Below are positions 33,848-42,195 of a stretch of 64,000 bases of DNA, piece by piece. A program made the position numbers and the translations under genes. Position 1 is the first letter of the stretch. Each line of letters starts with the position of its first letter. Source of the stretch: Streptomyces griseoruber (GTDB taxonomy: Bacteria > Actinomycetota > Actinomycetes > Streptomycetales > Streptomycetaceae); contig NZ_KQ948765.1 of NCBI RefSeq assembly GCF_001514205.1, positions 454,953-518,952 of the forward strand, in the 5' to 3' direction. The notes under the pieces are model-generated. The model made no database searches, was not told where the DNA came from, and saw only the letters and a program-made list of their open reading frames with translations.

Positions 33848-34726
33848 TCACAGGCCGAGGTGGCGGAGGGCGCGGGCCGTGTGTCCGCGAAGGGGGCGGG
33901 ACCAGCCCGGGACGCTGCCGGGGACTTCGGCGGCGTCGGCGTGGACGAGGATCGTCAGGGCCTCGTCCGGCAGTGCCGTCGGCCGGCGGCGGGCCGTCGC
34001 GATGGCCGCCGTGAGACGGACCGTCGCGTCCGGGGACCCCAAGCACGCGCTCAGGGCGCCGCGTTCGGCGCGGGTGAGGGGGCCGGGGAGGTGGGCCAGG
34101 GCGAGGTTGGCGGACGCCCTGGCGGGGGTGCGGTCGTGGGGGACGGCGGTGAGCGCCTCCGGCAGGCCGGGCAGGTGCGGGTACCAGACCGCCAGGGCTG
34201 CCGCGTGGGCCGCCACGGTGGGGTCGGGGTCGGGGAGAAGGCCGAGGAGGGACCTCGTATGGCGTGCGGCCGCGCGGTAGGCGTCGGCGGCCCAGCGCAG
34301 GGCCACCGCGTCGGCCACGTCGGCGACGGAGTCGAGGTCGGGGTCGTCCTCCTCGAACAGGACGCGGATCACCGCCCGTTCGTCCGCGGGGCCGATCCGG
34401 TCGGCCTCGGCGAAGGCCTGTGCGGGGTCGAAGGGGAGCCGGTCGTCGGGCAGGTCGCCGACGGCGACGGCGCGCAGGAGCCGCAGGACGGTGACCCGGT
34501 CCGGTGTTCCGGGGGTGTCGAGGAGCGTGACCAGGGGTGCGACGACGTGTGCGCTCGCGGGCCAACGGGTGCCCTGGTGGTACACGTTGCCGGTGAGAGC
34601 CGACACGGCGGCGTGGCGGACCGCGGGATCGGGGTCCGCCAGCCCGGCCAGTTGCCCGGGTACGTCCGTCGCCCGGCCGTAGGCGTGATGGAGGCGGCTC
34701 CAGTCGGCCGGGGGCGGGATGCTCAC
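33848..34726 (-). CDS. HEAT-repeat protein
   Basis: A 292-residue all-helical protein. Repeated units with the phrase DPDPAVRHAAVSALTG, PDPTVAAHAAALAVW and SPDATVRLTAAIATA are HEAT/PBS-lyase-type repeats spanning most of the length. No catalytic motif is seen; such proteins usually act as scaffolds. The start is a GTG at 34726, 22 bases after the stop of the protein kinase gene on the same strand, so the two are likely one operon and this could be a kinase partner or substrate (inference). Confidence 0.7.
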   Translation of the reverse strand: MSIPPPADWSRLHHAYGRATDVPGQLAGLADPDPAVRHAAVSALTGNVYHQGTRWPASAHVVAPLVTLLDTPGTPDRVTVLRLLRAVAVGDLPDDRLPFDPAQAFAEADRIGPADERAVIRVLFEEDDPDLDSVADVADAVALRWAADAYRAAARHTRSLLGLLPDPDPTVAAHAAALAVWYPHLPGLPEALTAVPHDRTPARASANLALAHLPGPLTRAERGALSACLGSPDATVRLTAAIATARRRPTALPDEALTILVHADAAEVPGSVPGWSRPLRGHTARALRHLGL

Positions 34727-34748
34727 GGGGCCGGAGCCTACCCGCCCC

Positions 34749-37271
34749 TCAGGTGACGGGCAGTCCGTAGACCCGGTCGAAGTGCTGGGCCACGAGGTGC
34801 CCGGCTCCGTCGCAGGAGAGCTGCCAGTCGTTGACGCCGGTCTCGCGGCCGTCGGTGAAGTTCCACAGCAGCCGGCCGGAGGCGGTGTCGATGGCGTAGA
34901 AGCCGTCCTTGTTCTCGTACGCCGGGACGTAGACGGCGTGCGCGCCGACCGCGATCGGGGTGTCGACGTTGAGGCGGGGTGTCTCGCAGAACCAGCGCCG
35001 GGTGCCGTTCGCCGCGTTGAAGGCGTGGACGCCGTGCGGATCGGTGCCGGTGGCGTAGACCGTGTTGCCGCCCGCCCCGAGGGAGGCGAACATGCCGCGC
35101 TCCGCCTTGGCCTGCCAGCGGATCCTTCCGGTGGCCAGGTCCAGGGCGATGAACTCGGAGCCGATGGCGAACACGGTCCGGCCGAGCACCGCCAGTCCGG
35201 GCCGCAGGTCGTAGCCCACCTGGTGCCGCCAGCGCAGGGTGCCGCCGTCCCGGGTGCCACGGGCCGCGACGTTGCGCAGTCCGTCGGCGTAGACGAAGTA
35301 GTCGGAGGTGATGACGGGTTGCAGGGGTACGCCGACGTCCTCGGGGTCGATGGGGATGACGAGGGCCTGGCGGGTCCGGAGGTCGACGCCGAAGACCGTG
35401 CTGGTGGAGGTCGCCACGCCCTGCTCCCCCGACCGGCGGTGCAGACTGGCGCCGAGGACCGAGACGGAGTAGTCGTCGTAGCTGCCCAGCAGTTGGTCGA
35501 ACTGGTAGTCCTCGCCGAAGTCGAGGGTGAACTTCTCGGTGCCGCCGGCCGGGTCGACGCCGATCAGGGTCGCCCCCGTCCCGCCGAGCGCGACCGCCGC
35601 GCCGTACGTCAGCAGCACGGGCGTGGGCGAGAGGCTGATGCCCTGGTAGGCCCAGGTGGGCTGGGCGCCGTTCGTCACGTCGAGGCCGATCATGGTGCCG
35701 GGGCGGGTCTTGAGCAGGGCGGTGCCGTTCTGGAACACGGCCGGGGCCTGGAGCAGCGGGCCGCCCCGGTAGACCCAGGTCGGTTCGGGGGCCGGGCCGG
35801 CCGGGCGCACCCCGGGTCCGCCCGGCCTCCTTCGCGCGGACACGACGGCCGCGCCCCCGATGAGGGCTGTGCCGACGGCCGCCGCCGTGGTGAGGAGGGT
35901 GCGCCGGGAGACCCGGGAGCGGGTGCGGGCGCGGTGCGGGGTGGGGGTGGCGGAACGTTCCGGCGCCGGGGTGTCCGTCCCTTCCCCGGGCCCTGTCCGC
36001 ACCGGGTCGAACGCCGTGGTCCGGCCGGGTCCGTGCTGCGGTCGCCGTCCGGGGCCGTAGGGCCGCGCCTCCCGCGCCTCCCGCGGCTCGGTGGCGAGGG
36101 CTCCGGCACCGTCCACGCGGTCGGCCCCGTCGCCCGGCTCACCCGCGCCGGAGGGCCCGGCCGCGCCAATCCCCGCGGGACAGCCACCGGCACCCGCACC
36201 GTCCTGGTCACCGGCGACGGCGGTGTCGTACGCCGACCATCCGACCGTCGCATAGGCCGATCCGGGCCGGCCGGACCGGTACGACTCCGGCTCGGGCACG
36301 TCGGCGGAGGCGGCCGGTTCCGCGGCCCGCGCGCCGTCGTACGCGCCCGTGGCACGGGCGAGGTCCGTCGCGACCGCCCGGCGCTCCGCGAGCGCCGCGG
36401 CCGCCCGGCGCGCGGCGACCATGTCGGCCACCGGTCCCGGCAGCCACCCCTCGGTCAGCACCTGTTCGGCGCCGCCGGGCGCGCAGGCGGCGGAGAGCCG
36501 GTCGGGGTCGATCCGCAGGGCCGGGTCCTTGGCGTGACAGAGGCTGATGATCTTGTCGAGCGGCTCGGGCACCTGGGTCAGATCGGCCGAGCCGTGCACC
36601 ACCTGGTAGAGCATCGCGGCTCCGGCGGCCCCGCCGAAGGGCGGGTGGCCGGACGCGGCGAACGCGAGCACCGAGCCGAGGCAGAAGACATCTCCCTCCG
36701 GGCCCATCTGCTCCCCGGTGGCCTGCTCGGGGCACATGTAGTCGAGCGAGCCGAACAGGGAGCCGTCGCCGGTGAGTTCATAGCCGTCCCGGGCGCGGAC
36801 GATGCCGAAGTCGATGACGCGCGGGCCGTCGGCGGCCAGCAGCACGTTGGACGGTTTGAGGTCGCGGTGCACCAGCCCCTCGGCGTGCACCGCGATCAGC
36901 GCCTCGGCGATCCCGGCGCCCAGCGCGAGGACCGTCTCCACCGGCAGCGGCCCGTGTTCGGCGACGGCCTCGGCGACGGTGGGGCCGGCCACGTAGGCGG
37001 TGGCGAGCCAGGGCGTCTCGGCGTCCGGCGCGGCGTCCACCACCGGTGCCGTGTAGACACCGCCGACCGCGGCGGCGGCGGCCACCTCACGGCGGAAGCG
37101 GATGCGGAAGTTCCTGTCCTCGGCCATCTCGGGCCGGATGACCTTGACCGCGACGGTGCGGCCGTCCGAGGACCGCGCCAGATAGACCCGGCCCATGCCG
37201 CCTGAACCGAGCCGGGCCAGAAGGCGGTAGGGCCCTAGCTGCTCGGGGTCTTCTGGGCGCAGTGATTTCAT
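34749..37271 (-). CDS. Serine/threonine protein kinase with PQQ-type beta-propeller
   Basis: An 840-residue membrane kinase. The N-terminal kinase domain (residues about 12-275) has the Gly-rich loop LGSGGMGRVYLA, VAVKVI with the ATP lysine, HRDLKPSNVL and DFGI. A Gly/Ala/Pro-rich linker leads to one transmembrane helix, TLLTTAAAVGTALIGGAAVV, near 430-450. The external part is a PQQ-binding-like propeller of repeated blades (RWQAKAERG, RRWFCETPR, LLWNFTDGRE). The propeller probably senses an extracellular ligand or wall component. The ATG at 37271 has CCGAGGG upstream. Confidence 0.85.
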   Translation of the reverse strand: MKSLRPEDPEQLGPYRLLARLGSGGMGRVYLARSSDGRTVAVKVIRPEMAEDRNFRIRFRREVAAAAAVGGVYTAPVVDAAPDAETPWLATAYVAGPTVAEAVAEHGPLPVETVLALGAGIAEALIAVHAEGLVHRDLKPSNVLLAADGPRVIDFGIVRARDGYELTGDGSLFGSLDYMCPEQATGEQMGPEGDVFCLGSVLAFAASGHPPFGGAAGAAMLYQVVHGSADLTQVPEPLDKIISLCHAKDPALRIDPDRLSAACAPGGAEQVLTEGWLPGPVADMVAARRAAAALAERRAVATDLARATGAYDGARAAEPAASADVPEPESYRSGRPGSAYATVGWSAYDTAVAGDQDGAGAGGCPAGIGAAGPSGAGEPGDGADRVDGAGALATEPREAREARPYGPGRRPQHGPGRTTAFDPVRTGPGEGTDTPAPERSATPTPHRARTRSRVSRRTLLTTAAAVGTALIGGAAVVSARRRPGGPGVRPAGPAPEPTWVYRGGPLLQAPAVFQNGTALLKTRPGTMIGLDVTNGAQPTWAYQGISLSPTPVLLTYGAAVALGGTGATLIGVDPAGGTEKFTLDFGEDYQFDQLLGSYDDYSVSVLGASLHRRSGEQGVATSTSTVFGVDLRTRQALVIPIDPEDVGVPLQPVITSDYFVYADGLRNVAARGTRDGGTLRWRHQVGYDLRPGLAVLGRTVFAIGSEFIALDLATGRIRWQAKAERGMFASLGAGGNTVYATGTDPHGVHAFNAANGTRRWFCETPRLNVDTPIAVGAHAVYVPAYENKDGFYAIDTASGRLLWNFTDGRETGVNDWQLSCDGAGHLVAQHFDRVYGLPVT

Positions 37272-37601
37272 GCCCTCGGCCGCCTGTTCTCGGGGATGGC
37301 GGGCGGGAGTCCCGCCCACGCTGCGGTGGAAGGCCCTGTGGGGGGTCTGGCACCAGACTAAAGGCAGGAGTGCCGGACGGAGCGCTTGGTTCCGCCGCCC
37401 GCGGCCTACCCGAAGGTCGGGGCGAGTCCCGTCTCCTGCTTCCCGAAAGCAATATGACGCGACGTCAGAGGTCGGGTGACACGTGCTCGCCCTGCGGGAA
37501 CAGTGCGCGATGAGCAACAAGTGCAGAATGAAGCCACTTGCTCCGGCACAGACGTCCGATGTGTTGAAGGTCACCTCGACACCGCGCGATAGGGTCGCCG
37601 C
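37272..37601. other. 330-bp divergent promoter region
   Basis: No gene seen. It is A+T-richer than its surroundings. CAAGTG (37518) and CACTTG (37535) are inverted arms with an 11-base spacer. TAGGGT at 37590, 6 bases before the TetR ATG, is a good -10 box for a leaderless transcript. Confidence 0.5.
37590..37595 (+). promoter_or_regulatory. -10 box for a leaderless TetR transcript
   Basis: TAGGGT (TANNNT) is 6 bases before the ATG at 37602, and no Shine-Dalgarno sequence is present there. This is the usual layout of leaderless Streptomyces mRNAs. A TTGAAG lies 20 bases further upstream, slightly too far for a standard -35. Confidence 0.45.
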
Positions 37602-38228
37602 ATGACCGATTCCACCGCGGGTCCCGGGAGCCGGCCGTCACGCAAACGGCTCCAGTACGGCGAGGGCCGCGAAGCCCTGCTGAACGCCGCCGTACGCGTG
37701 GTGGCACGGGGCGGACTGCGCAGACTCACCTACCGGGCCGTCGCGGAGGAGGCCGGCGTCACCCACGGCCTCGTCGTCCACCACTTCGGCTCGCGCGACG
37801 CGCTGATCGAGGAGGCCCTCGCCCACACGATCCGCACCTCGCTGAGCACCAGCTCCCTCGAACCGGGCACGGGCAGGGTCGCGGACTTCTCGACCGGCCT
37901 GTCGGAGATGGTCACGGCGGACCCGGACACCCAGGCGTTCCAGTACGAGCTGCTGCTGGAGTCGCGCCGCAGGCCGGAGCTGCTGCCCCAGCTCCGCGCG
38001 CTCTACGACCAGTACTTCGACGCCACCCGGCGCGAGCTGGGCCGGATGCTGCCGGCCGGCGCGGACCGGGCGCTGACCCGGCTGGTCTTCGCCGCGCTCG
38101 ACGGACTGGTCCTGCACCAGCTGATATTCGGCGAGCCCGAGGTCACGGACTCCGCCGTGGAGGAGCTGCGCTCCCTGCTGCGGCTGCTCGACGCGGACGG
38201 CGACACCCCCGGCGACGCCCTGCCGTAA
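37602..38228 (+). CDS. TetR-family transcriptional regulator
   Basis: A 208-residue TetR protein. The helix-turn-helix is LTYRAVAEEAGVTHGLVVHH followed by FGSRDALIEEAL; the rest is a helical ligand domain with YELLLESRRRPELLPQ. It probably represses the permease gene that follows, whose promoter has a matching small palindrome at 38353-38370. The terminator just after it separates the two genes. Ligand unknown. Confidence 0.85.
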   Translation: MTDSTAGPGSRPSRKRLQYGEGREALLNAAVRVVARGGLRRLTYRAVAEEAGVTHGLVVHHFGSRDALIEEALAHTIRTSLSTSSLEPGTGRVADFSTGLSEMVTADPDTQAFQYELLLESRRRPELLPQLRALYDQYFDATRRELGRMLPAGADRALTRLVFAALDGLVLHQLIFGEPEVTDSAVEELRSLLRLLDADGDTPGDALP

Positions 38229-38250
38229 CCTTCCGACCTGCTCTTTCCCC

Positions 38251-38280
38251 AGCCCCGGACGTGCGACGTCCGGGGCTTTC
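38251..38280 (+). terminator. Rho-independent-type terminator after the TetR gene
   Basis: AGCCCCGGACGT / ACGTCCGGGGCT is a perfect 12-bp stem with a GCG loop, followed by TTTC. It is 22 bases after the TetR stop. Confidence 0.8.
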
Positions 38281-38352
38281 GCGCGTCGTACGGCCAGAAA
38301 ACCCGCCGCACCCCCTTGCCAAACGGATAGTTCCCGCCCACCATGAGGCAAC

Positions 38353-38370
38353 TCGTTTGACCTAAAACGA
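38353..38370. promoter_or_regulatory. Candidate TetR operator upstream of the APC permease
   Basis: TCGTTT-gaccta-AAACGA is a perfect inverted repeat with a 6-base spacer, 37 bases before the permease start. The size and symmetry fit a TetR dimer, and a TetR gene lies immediately upstream. Confidence 0.55.
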
Positions 38371-38407
38371 ACTCCCATCCCTCCCCGTCCCCCGACAGGT
38401 GATCCGA

Positions 38408-39964
38408 GTGGACAGTCAGACGGCGGTCGCCCCGCACTCAGCGCACGATTCCTCCACCACAGGCAGGCTCAAGCCCGACTCGCTCGGCGTCCTGGGCATC
38501 CTCTTCTTCGTCCTTTCCGCCCAGGCACCGCTGACCGGTATCGCCGGCGCGGTCCCCATCGCCATCGCCATCGGCAACGGGGCCGGCGCCCCCGCCGCGT
38601 ATGTCGCGGCCGGTGCCGTGGTCCTGCTCTTCTCCATCGGTTTCGTCGCCATGGGCCGCCATGTCGTGGACGCCGGGGCCTTCTACACCTACATCGGCAA
38701 GGGCCTCGGCCGCTCGACCGGCTCCGGCAGCGCCGGTGTCGCCCTCTTCGCCTACTGCGCCGTCCAGGCCGCCATGTACGGGCTCTACGGCGCCACGGTG
38801 AGCGCTCTGGTCGACCACTACGCCGGCGTGCGCGTCGACTGGTGGGTGTGGACGCTGGTCACCATGGTGATCGTCCAGTTCCTCGGCGCCTCCGGCATCG
38901 AGATGGGCGCCAAGGTGCTCACCGTGTTCGTCCTCGCGGAGTTCAGCATCCTGATCGTCTTCGCGCTCGTCACCCTGTTCAAGGGCGGCGGCCCCGAGGG
39001 GCTCGGCCTCGGCGACAGCTTCTCCCCGCACGCCGCGCTCCAGGGCGCACCCGGCGTGGCGCTGATGTTCGCCGTGGCGTCGATGTTCGGTTTCGAGGCC
39101 ACCGCCATCTACGGCGAGGAGGCGCGGGAGCCGAAGAAGACCGTCCCGCGCGCCACCTATCTCTCGGTCGCCGTGGTCACCGGCTTCTTCGCCTTCACCT
39201 CGTGGATGCTGGTCTCCGCGCACGGCGCGTCCCGGGTCACCGACGAGGCGGGCAAGGCACTGGCCTCCGGTGACGCCACCTCCTTCGTCTTCGCCCCCAT
39301 CACCGCCCAGTTCGGGTCCTGGGTGGGCGACGTCCTGCCCGTCCTGCTGGCTACCTCGCTGTTCGCGGGCATCCTCGCCTTCCACAACTCCGCCAACCGC
39401 TATCTGTTCTCGCTGGGCCGCGAGGGTCTGCTGCCGCACCGGCTCACCGCGCTCAACCGGCGCCACTCCCCCTGGGCGGCCGGTATCGTCCAGACGGTGA
39501 TCGCGGTGGCGCTGGTGATGCCGTTCGCGGTCCTCGGCAAGGACCCGGTGCTGACGCTCTTCTCCTGGTTCAGCGGGGTCGCCGTGCTGGCCGCCATGCT
39601 GCTGTACTTCCTGACCTCCGTCTCCGTGGTCGTCTTCTTCCGCCGATCGAGGGCCGACACCCGGATCTGGAACACGGTGGTCGCCCCGCTGCTGGGCACG
39701 CTCGGCATCGCCGGGACCATCTGGCTGATCGTGCAGAACTTCACCACGCTCATCGGCGGCGACTCGGCCACCGCCCTCTGGCTCCAGCTCACCGTCCCGG
39801 CCGTGCTCGTCCTGGGGCTGATCGTGGCCCGGCTGACCCGGCGGCCGGCCGTCGCGGCGACCGCGCCCGTGATCGGTTCCGGCGCCATCGATCCCGGCGG
39901 CATCGACTCCCGTGGCATCGACTCCGGCGCCATCGGTTCCGGCGACCAGGAGGAGAACCACTGA
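38408..39964 (+). CDS. APC-family amino acid/polyamine permease
   Basis: A 518-residue permease with about 12 membrane segments. LSAQAPLTGIAGAVPIAIAI and GAPAAYVAAGAVVLLFSIGF are the first two; ASMFGFEATAIYGEEAREPK is the conserved loop of the family. The GTG at 38408 has AGGTGA 5 bases before it. The cytosolic C-terminal tail is unusual: an Ile/Asp/Gly/Ser-rich run made of degenerate 15-bp DNA units (about 39886-39950). It would import the substrate for the aldehyde dehydrogenase and amidase that follow. Its stop overlaps the next ATG by one base. Confidence 0.85.
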   Translation: MDSQTAVAPHSAHDSSTTGRLKPDSLGVLGILFFVLSAQAPLTGIAGAVPIAIAIGNGAGAPAAYVAAGAVVLLFSIGFVAMGRHVVDAGAFYTYIGKGLGRSTGSGSAGVALFAYCAVQAAMYGLYGATVSALVDHYAGVRVDWWVWTLVTMVIVQFLGASGIEMGAKVLTVFVLAEFSILIVFALVTLFKGGGPEGLGLGDSFSPHAALQGAPGVALMFAVASMFGFEATAIYGEEAREPKKTVPRATYLSVAVVTGFFAFTSWMLVSAHGASRVTDEAGKALASGDATSFVFAPITAQFGSWVGDVLPVLLATSLFAGILAFHNSANRYLFSLGREGLLPHRLTALNRRHSPWAAGIVQTVIAVALVMPFAVLGKDPVLTLFSWFSGVAVLAAMLLYFLTSVSVVVFFRRSRADTRIWNTVVAPLLGTLGIAGTIWLIVQNFTTLIGGDSATALWLQLTVPAVLVLGLIVARLTRRPAVAATAPVIGSGAIDPGGIDSRGIDSGAIGSGDQEENH

Positions 39965-41454
39965 TGGCGGCCCTCGCCCACGACGACCTGCTGCGTCGTG
40001 CCAAGGACCTGGCTCCTCCCACCCTGCACCACGTCGACGGGCGGGAGGAGCCGGGCGGCGGGTCCACGTTCCCCGTCGTCTCGCCCCGCGACGGACAGGT
40101 CCTGGCCGAGGTCGCGGACGCCCGGCAGGCCGAGGTGGACCTGGCCGTGGCCGCCGCCCGCCGCGCCTTCGACTCCGGCCCCTGGCCGCGCCTGGCGCCC
40201 GCCGACCGCGGCCGGATCCTGCTGCGCGTCGCCGACCTCCTCGAAGCACACCGCACCGAGCTGGCGCTGACCATCAGCCTGGAGATGGGCAAACCGATCA
40301 GTGACGCGTACGGCATCGAACTGCGGGCCGCGATCAGCACGTTCCGCTGGTACGGGCAGCTCGCCGACAAGCTCACCGACGAGTCGCCCCACACGGCGCC
40401 GGACGCCCTGGCCCTGGTCACCCGGGAGCCGGCCGGGGTCGTGGGCGCCGTGGTGCCGTGGAACTTCCCGCTGACCCTGGCGAGCTGGAAGGTCGCCCCG
40501 GCACTGGCCGCGGGCTGCACCGTCGTCCTGAAACCGTCCGAGAACTCACCGCTGTCGGCACTGCTGCTCGGCCGGATCGCCACCGAGGCGGGACTGCCGC
40601 CGGGCGTGCTGAACGTGGTGACCGGCGACGGGCCGGTGGCCGGCCGGGCGATCGGCCTGCACCCCGATGTGGACGTGCTGGCCTTCACCGGCTCCACCGC
40701 CGTCGGCCGGCACTTCCTGCGGTACGCCGCCGACTCCAACCTCAAGCGGGTCTGGCTGGAGCTGGGCGGCAAGTCGCCGAACATCGTCCTGCCCGACGCC
40801 CCCGACCTGGAGAAGGCCGCCGCCACCGCCGCCTGGGGCATCTTCTTCAACCAGGGCGAGATGTGCACCGCCCCGTCCCGGCTGCTGGTGCACTCCTCCG
40901 TAGCCGAACGCGTCACCGAGGCGATCGTGGCCCGGGCCGGGGAGCTACGGGTCGGCGATCCCCTGGACCCGGCGACCGAGATGGGCGCCCTGGTCGGCGA
41001 GGCCCATCTGGAGCGCGTCCTCGGCCACATCGGCACCGGCCTCGACGAGGGCGCGCGGCTGCGCACCGGCGGCGGCCGGACCCTCGCCGGGACCGGCGGC
41101 AGCTTCCTGCGGCCCACCGTCTTCGACCGGGTCGACCCCGGGACGCGGCTGGCCCGGGAGGAGATCTTCGGGCCGGTCCTGTCGGTCCTCGCCTTCGACG
41201 ACCTGGACGAGGCGGTCCGGCTGGCCAACGCCACCGAGTACGGCCTCGCCGCCGGCCTGTGGACCTCCGACCTGTCCACCGCCCACCGGGTGTCCCGCGC
41301 GCTCAGGGCCGGCACGGTCTGGGTCAACTGCTACGAGGAGGGCGATCTGACGGTCCCCTTCGGGGGCATGAAGCAGTCCGGCAACGGCCGTGACAAGTCC
41401 GTCCACGCGATCGAGAAGTACACCGAACTGAAGACCACCTGGATCCAGCTGTGA
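39964..41454 (+). CDS. Aldehyde dehydrogenase
   Basis: A 496-residue NAD(P)-dependent ALDH. The catalytic Cys is residue 301 (QGEMCTAPSR), the general base Glu266 in LELGGKSPN, with PWNFPLTLASWKVAPALAAG and TGSTAVGRHF in the Rossmann part. PFGGMKQSGNGRDKSVHAIE and LKTTWIQL at the end resemble PuuC, the gamma-glutamyl-gamma-aminobutyraldehyde dehydrogenase. GGAGGAG precedes the ATG. In the operon with a permease and a PuuD-like hydrolase it probably oxidises an amine-derived aldehyde, though no glutamyl-ligase gene is nearby. Confidence 0.88.
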   Translation: MAALAHDDLLRRAKDLAPPTLHHVDGREEPGGGSTFPVVSPRDGQVLAEVADARQAEVDLAVAAARRAFDSGPWPRLAPADRGRILLRVADLLEAHRTELALTISLEMGKPISDAYGIELRAAISTFRWYGQLADKLTDESPHTAPDALALVTREPAGVVGAVVPWNFPLTLASWKVAPALAAGCTVVLKPSENSPLSALLLGRIATEAGLPPGVLNVVTGDGPVAGRAIGLHPDVDVLAFTGSTAVGRHFLRYAADSNLKRVWLELGGKSPNIVLPDAPDLEKAAATAAWGIFFNQGEMCTAPSRLLVHSSVAERVTEAIVARAGELRVGDPLDPATEMGALVGEAHLERVLGHIGTGLDEGARLRTGGGRTLAGTGGSFLRPTVFDRVDPGTRLAREEIFGPVLSVLAFDDLDEAVRLANATEYGLAAGLWTSDLSTAHRVSRALRAGTVWVNCYEEGDLTVPFGGMKQSGNGRDKSVHAIEKYTELKTTWIQL

Positions 41455-42170
41455 GCCGTACGAGCAACCCCACGCGCCCGCTGATCGCCGTCCCGGCCCG
41501 CTTCTCCGCGACGACCTCCGCACTGCGGTACGCCGCGGAGGTCAACGCCCGCGCCCTGATCGAGGCCGTCTGGCGGGCCGGCGGCGAACCGGCGACCGTC
41601 CACCCCGCCGCCGGGGAGCTGCCCGGACGGCTCACCCGCTTCGACGGCGTGCTGCTCCCCGGCGGCGGCGACCTCGCCCCGCACCGTTACGGCGCCAGCG
41701 ACACCCACACCAGCGTCTACGACGTCGACGACACCCAGGACGCCTTCGACCTCGCGCTCGCCCGGCACGCCCTCGGCCTGGGCCTGCCGCTGCTGGCGAT
41801 CTGCCGCGGCCTCCAGGTCGTGAACGTCGCCCTCGGCGGCACCCTGGAACAGGACATGGGCGGCCCCGAGCGCGAGCACCGGCACCTCGTGCACCCGGTG
41901 CCGGTCCGGCGCGGCTCCCTGCTGGAACGGGCGCTCGGCACGGAGAAGGCCGAGGTGTCCTGCTATCACCACCAGCGGGTGGACCGCACCGGCACGGGAC
42001 TCACGGTCACGGCGCGGGCCGCCGACGGCACCGTGGAGGGCCTCGAACTCCCGGGCGCCCCGGGGTGGTTCACGGCCGTGCAGTGGCACCCCGAGGACAC
42101 CGCCCACGAGGACCCGGCCCAACAGGGCCTCTTCGACGCCCTGGTGCGGGCCTCCGCGACATCCCGGTGA
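41451..42170 (+). CDS. Class I glutamine amidotransferase-like hydrolase (PuuD type)
   Basis: A 239-residue peptidase C26-like protein. DGVLLPGGGDLAPHRYG, the nucleophile Cys in LLAICRGLQVVNV, and AVQWHPEDT with the catalytic His complete the triad with a following Glu. It matches gamma-glutamyl-gamma-aminobutyrate hydrolases, which split gamma-glutamyl amides to glutamate and the amino acid. The GTG start overlaps the ALDH stop (GTGA). Together the three genes suggest use of a polyamine or related amine through gamma-glutamyl intermediates. Confidence 0.85.
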   Translation: MSRTSNPTRPLIAVPARFSATTSALRYAAEVNARALIEAVWRAGGEPATVHPAAGELPGRLTRFDGVLLPGGGDLAPHRYGASDTHTSVYDVDDTQDAFDLALARHALGLGLPLLAICRGLQVVNVALGGTLEQDMGGPEREHRHLVHPVPVRRGSLLERALGTEKAEVSCYHHQRVDRTGTGLTVTARAADGTVEGLELPGAPGWFTAVQWHPEDTAHEDPAQQGLFDALVRASATSR

Positions 42171-42195
42171 CAGGCCCGGCACCCGAGACGACCGG

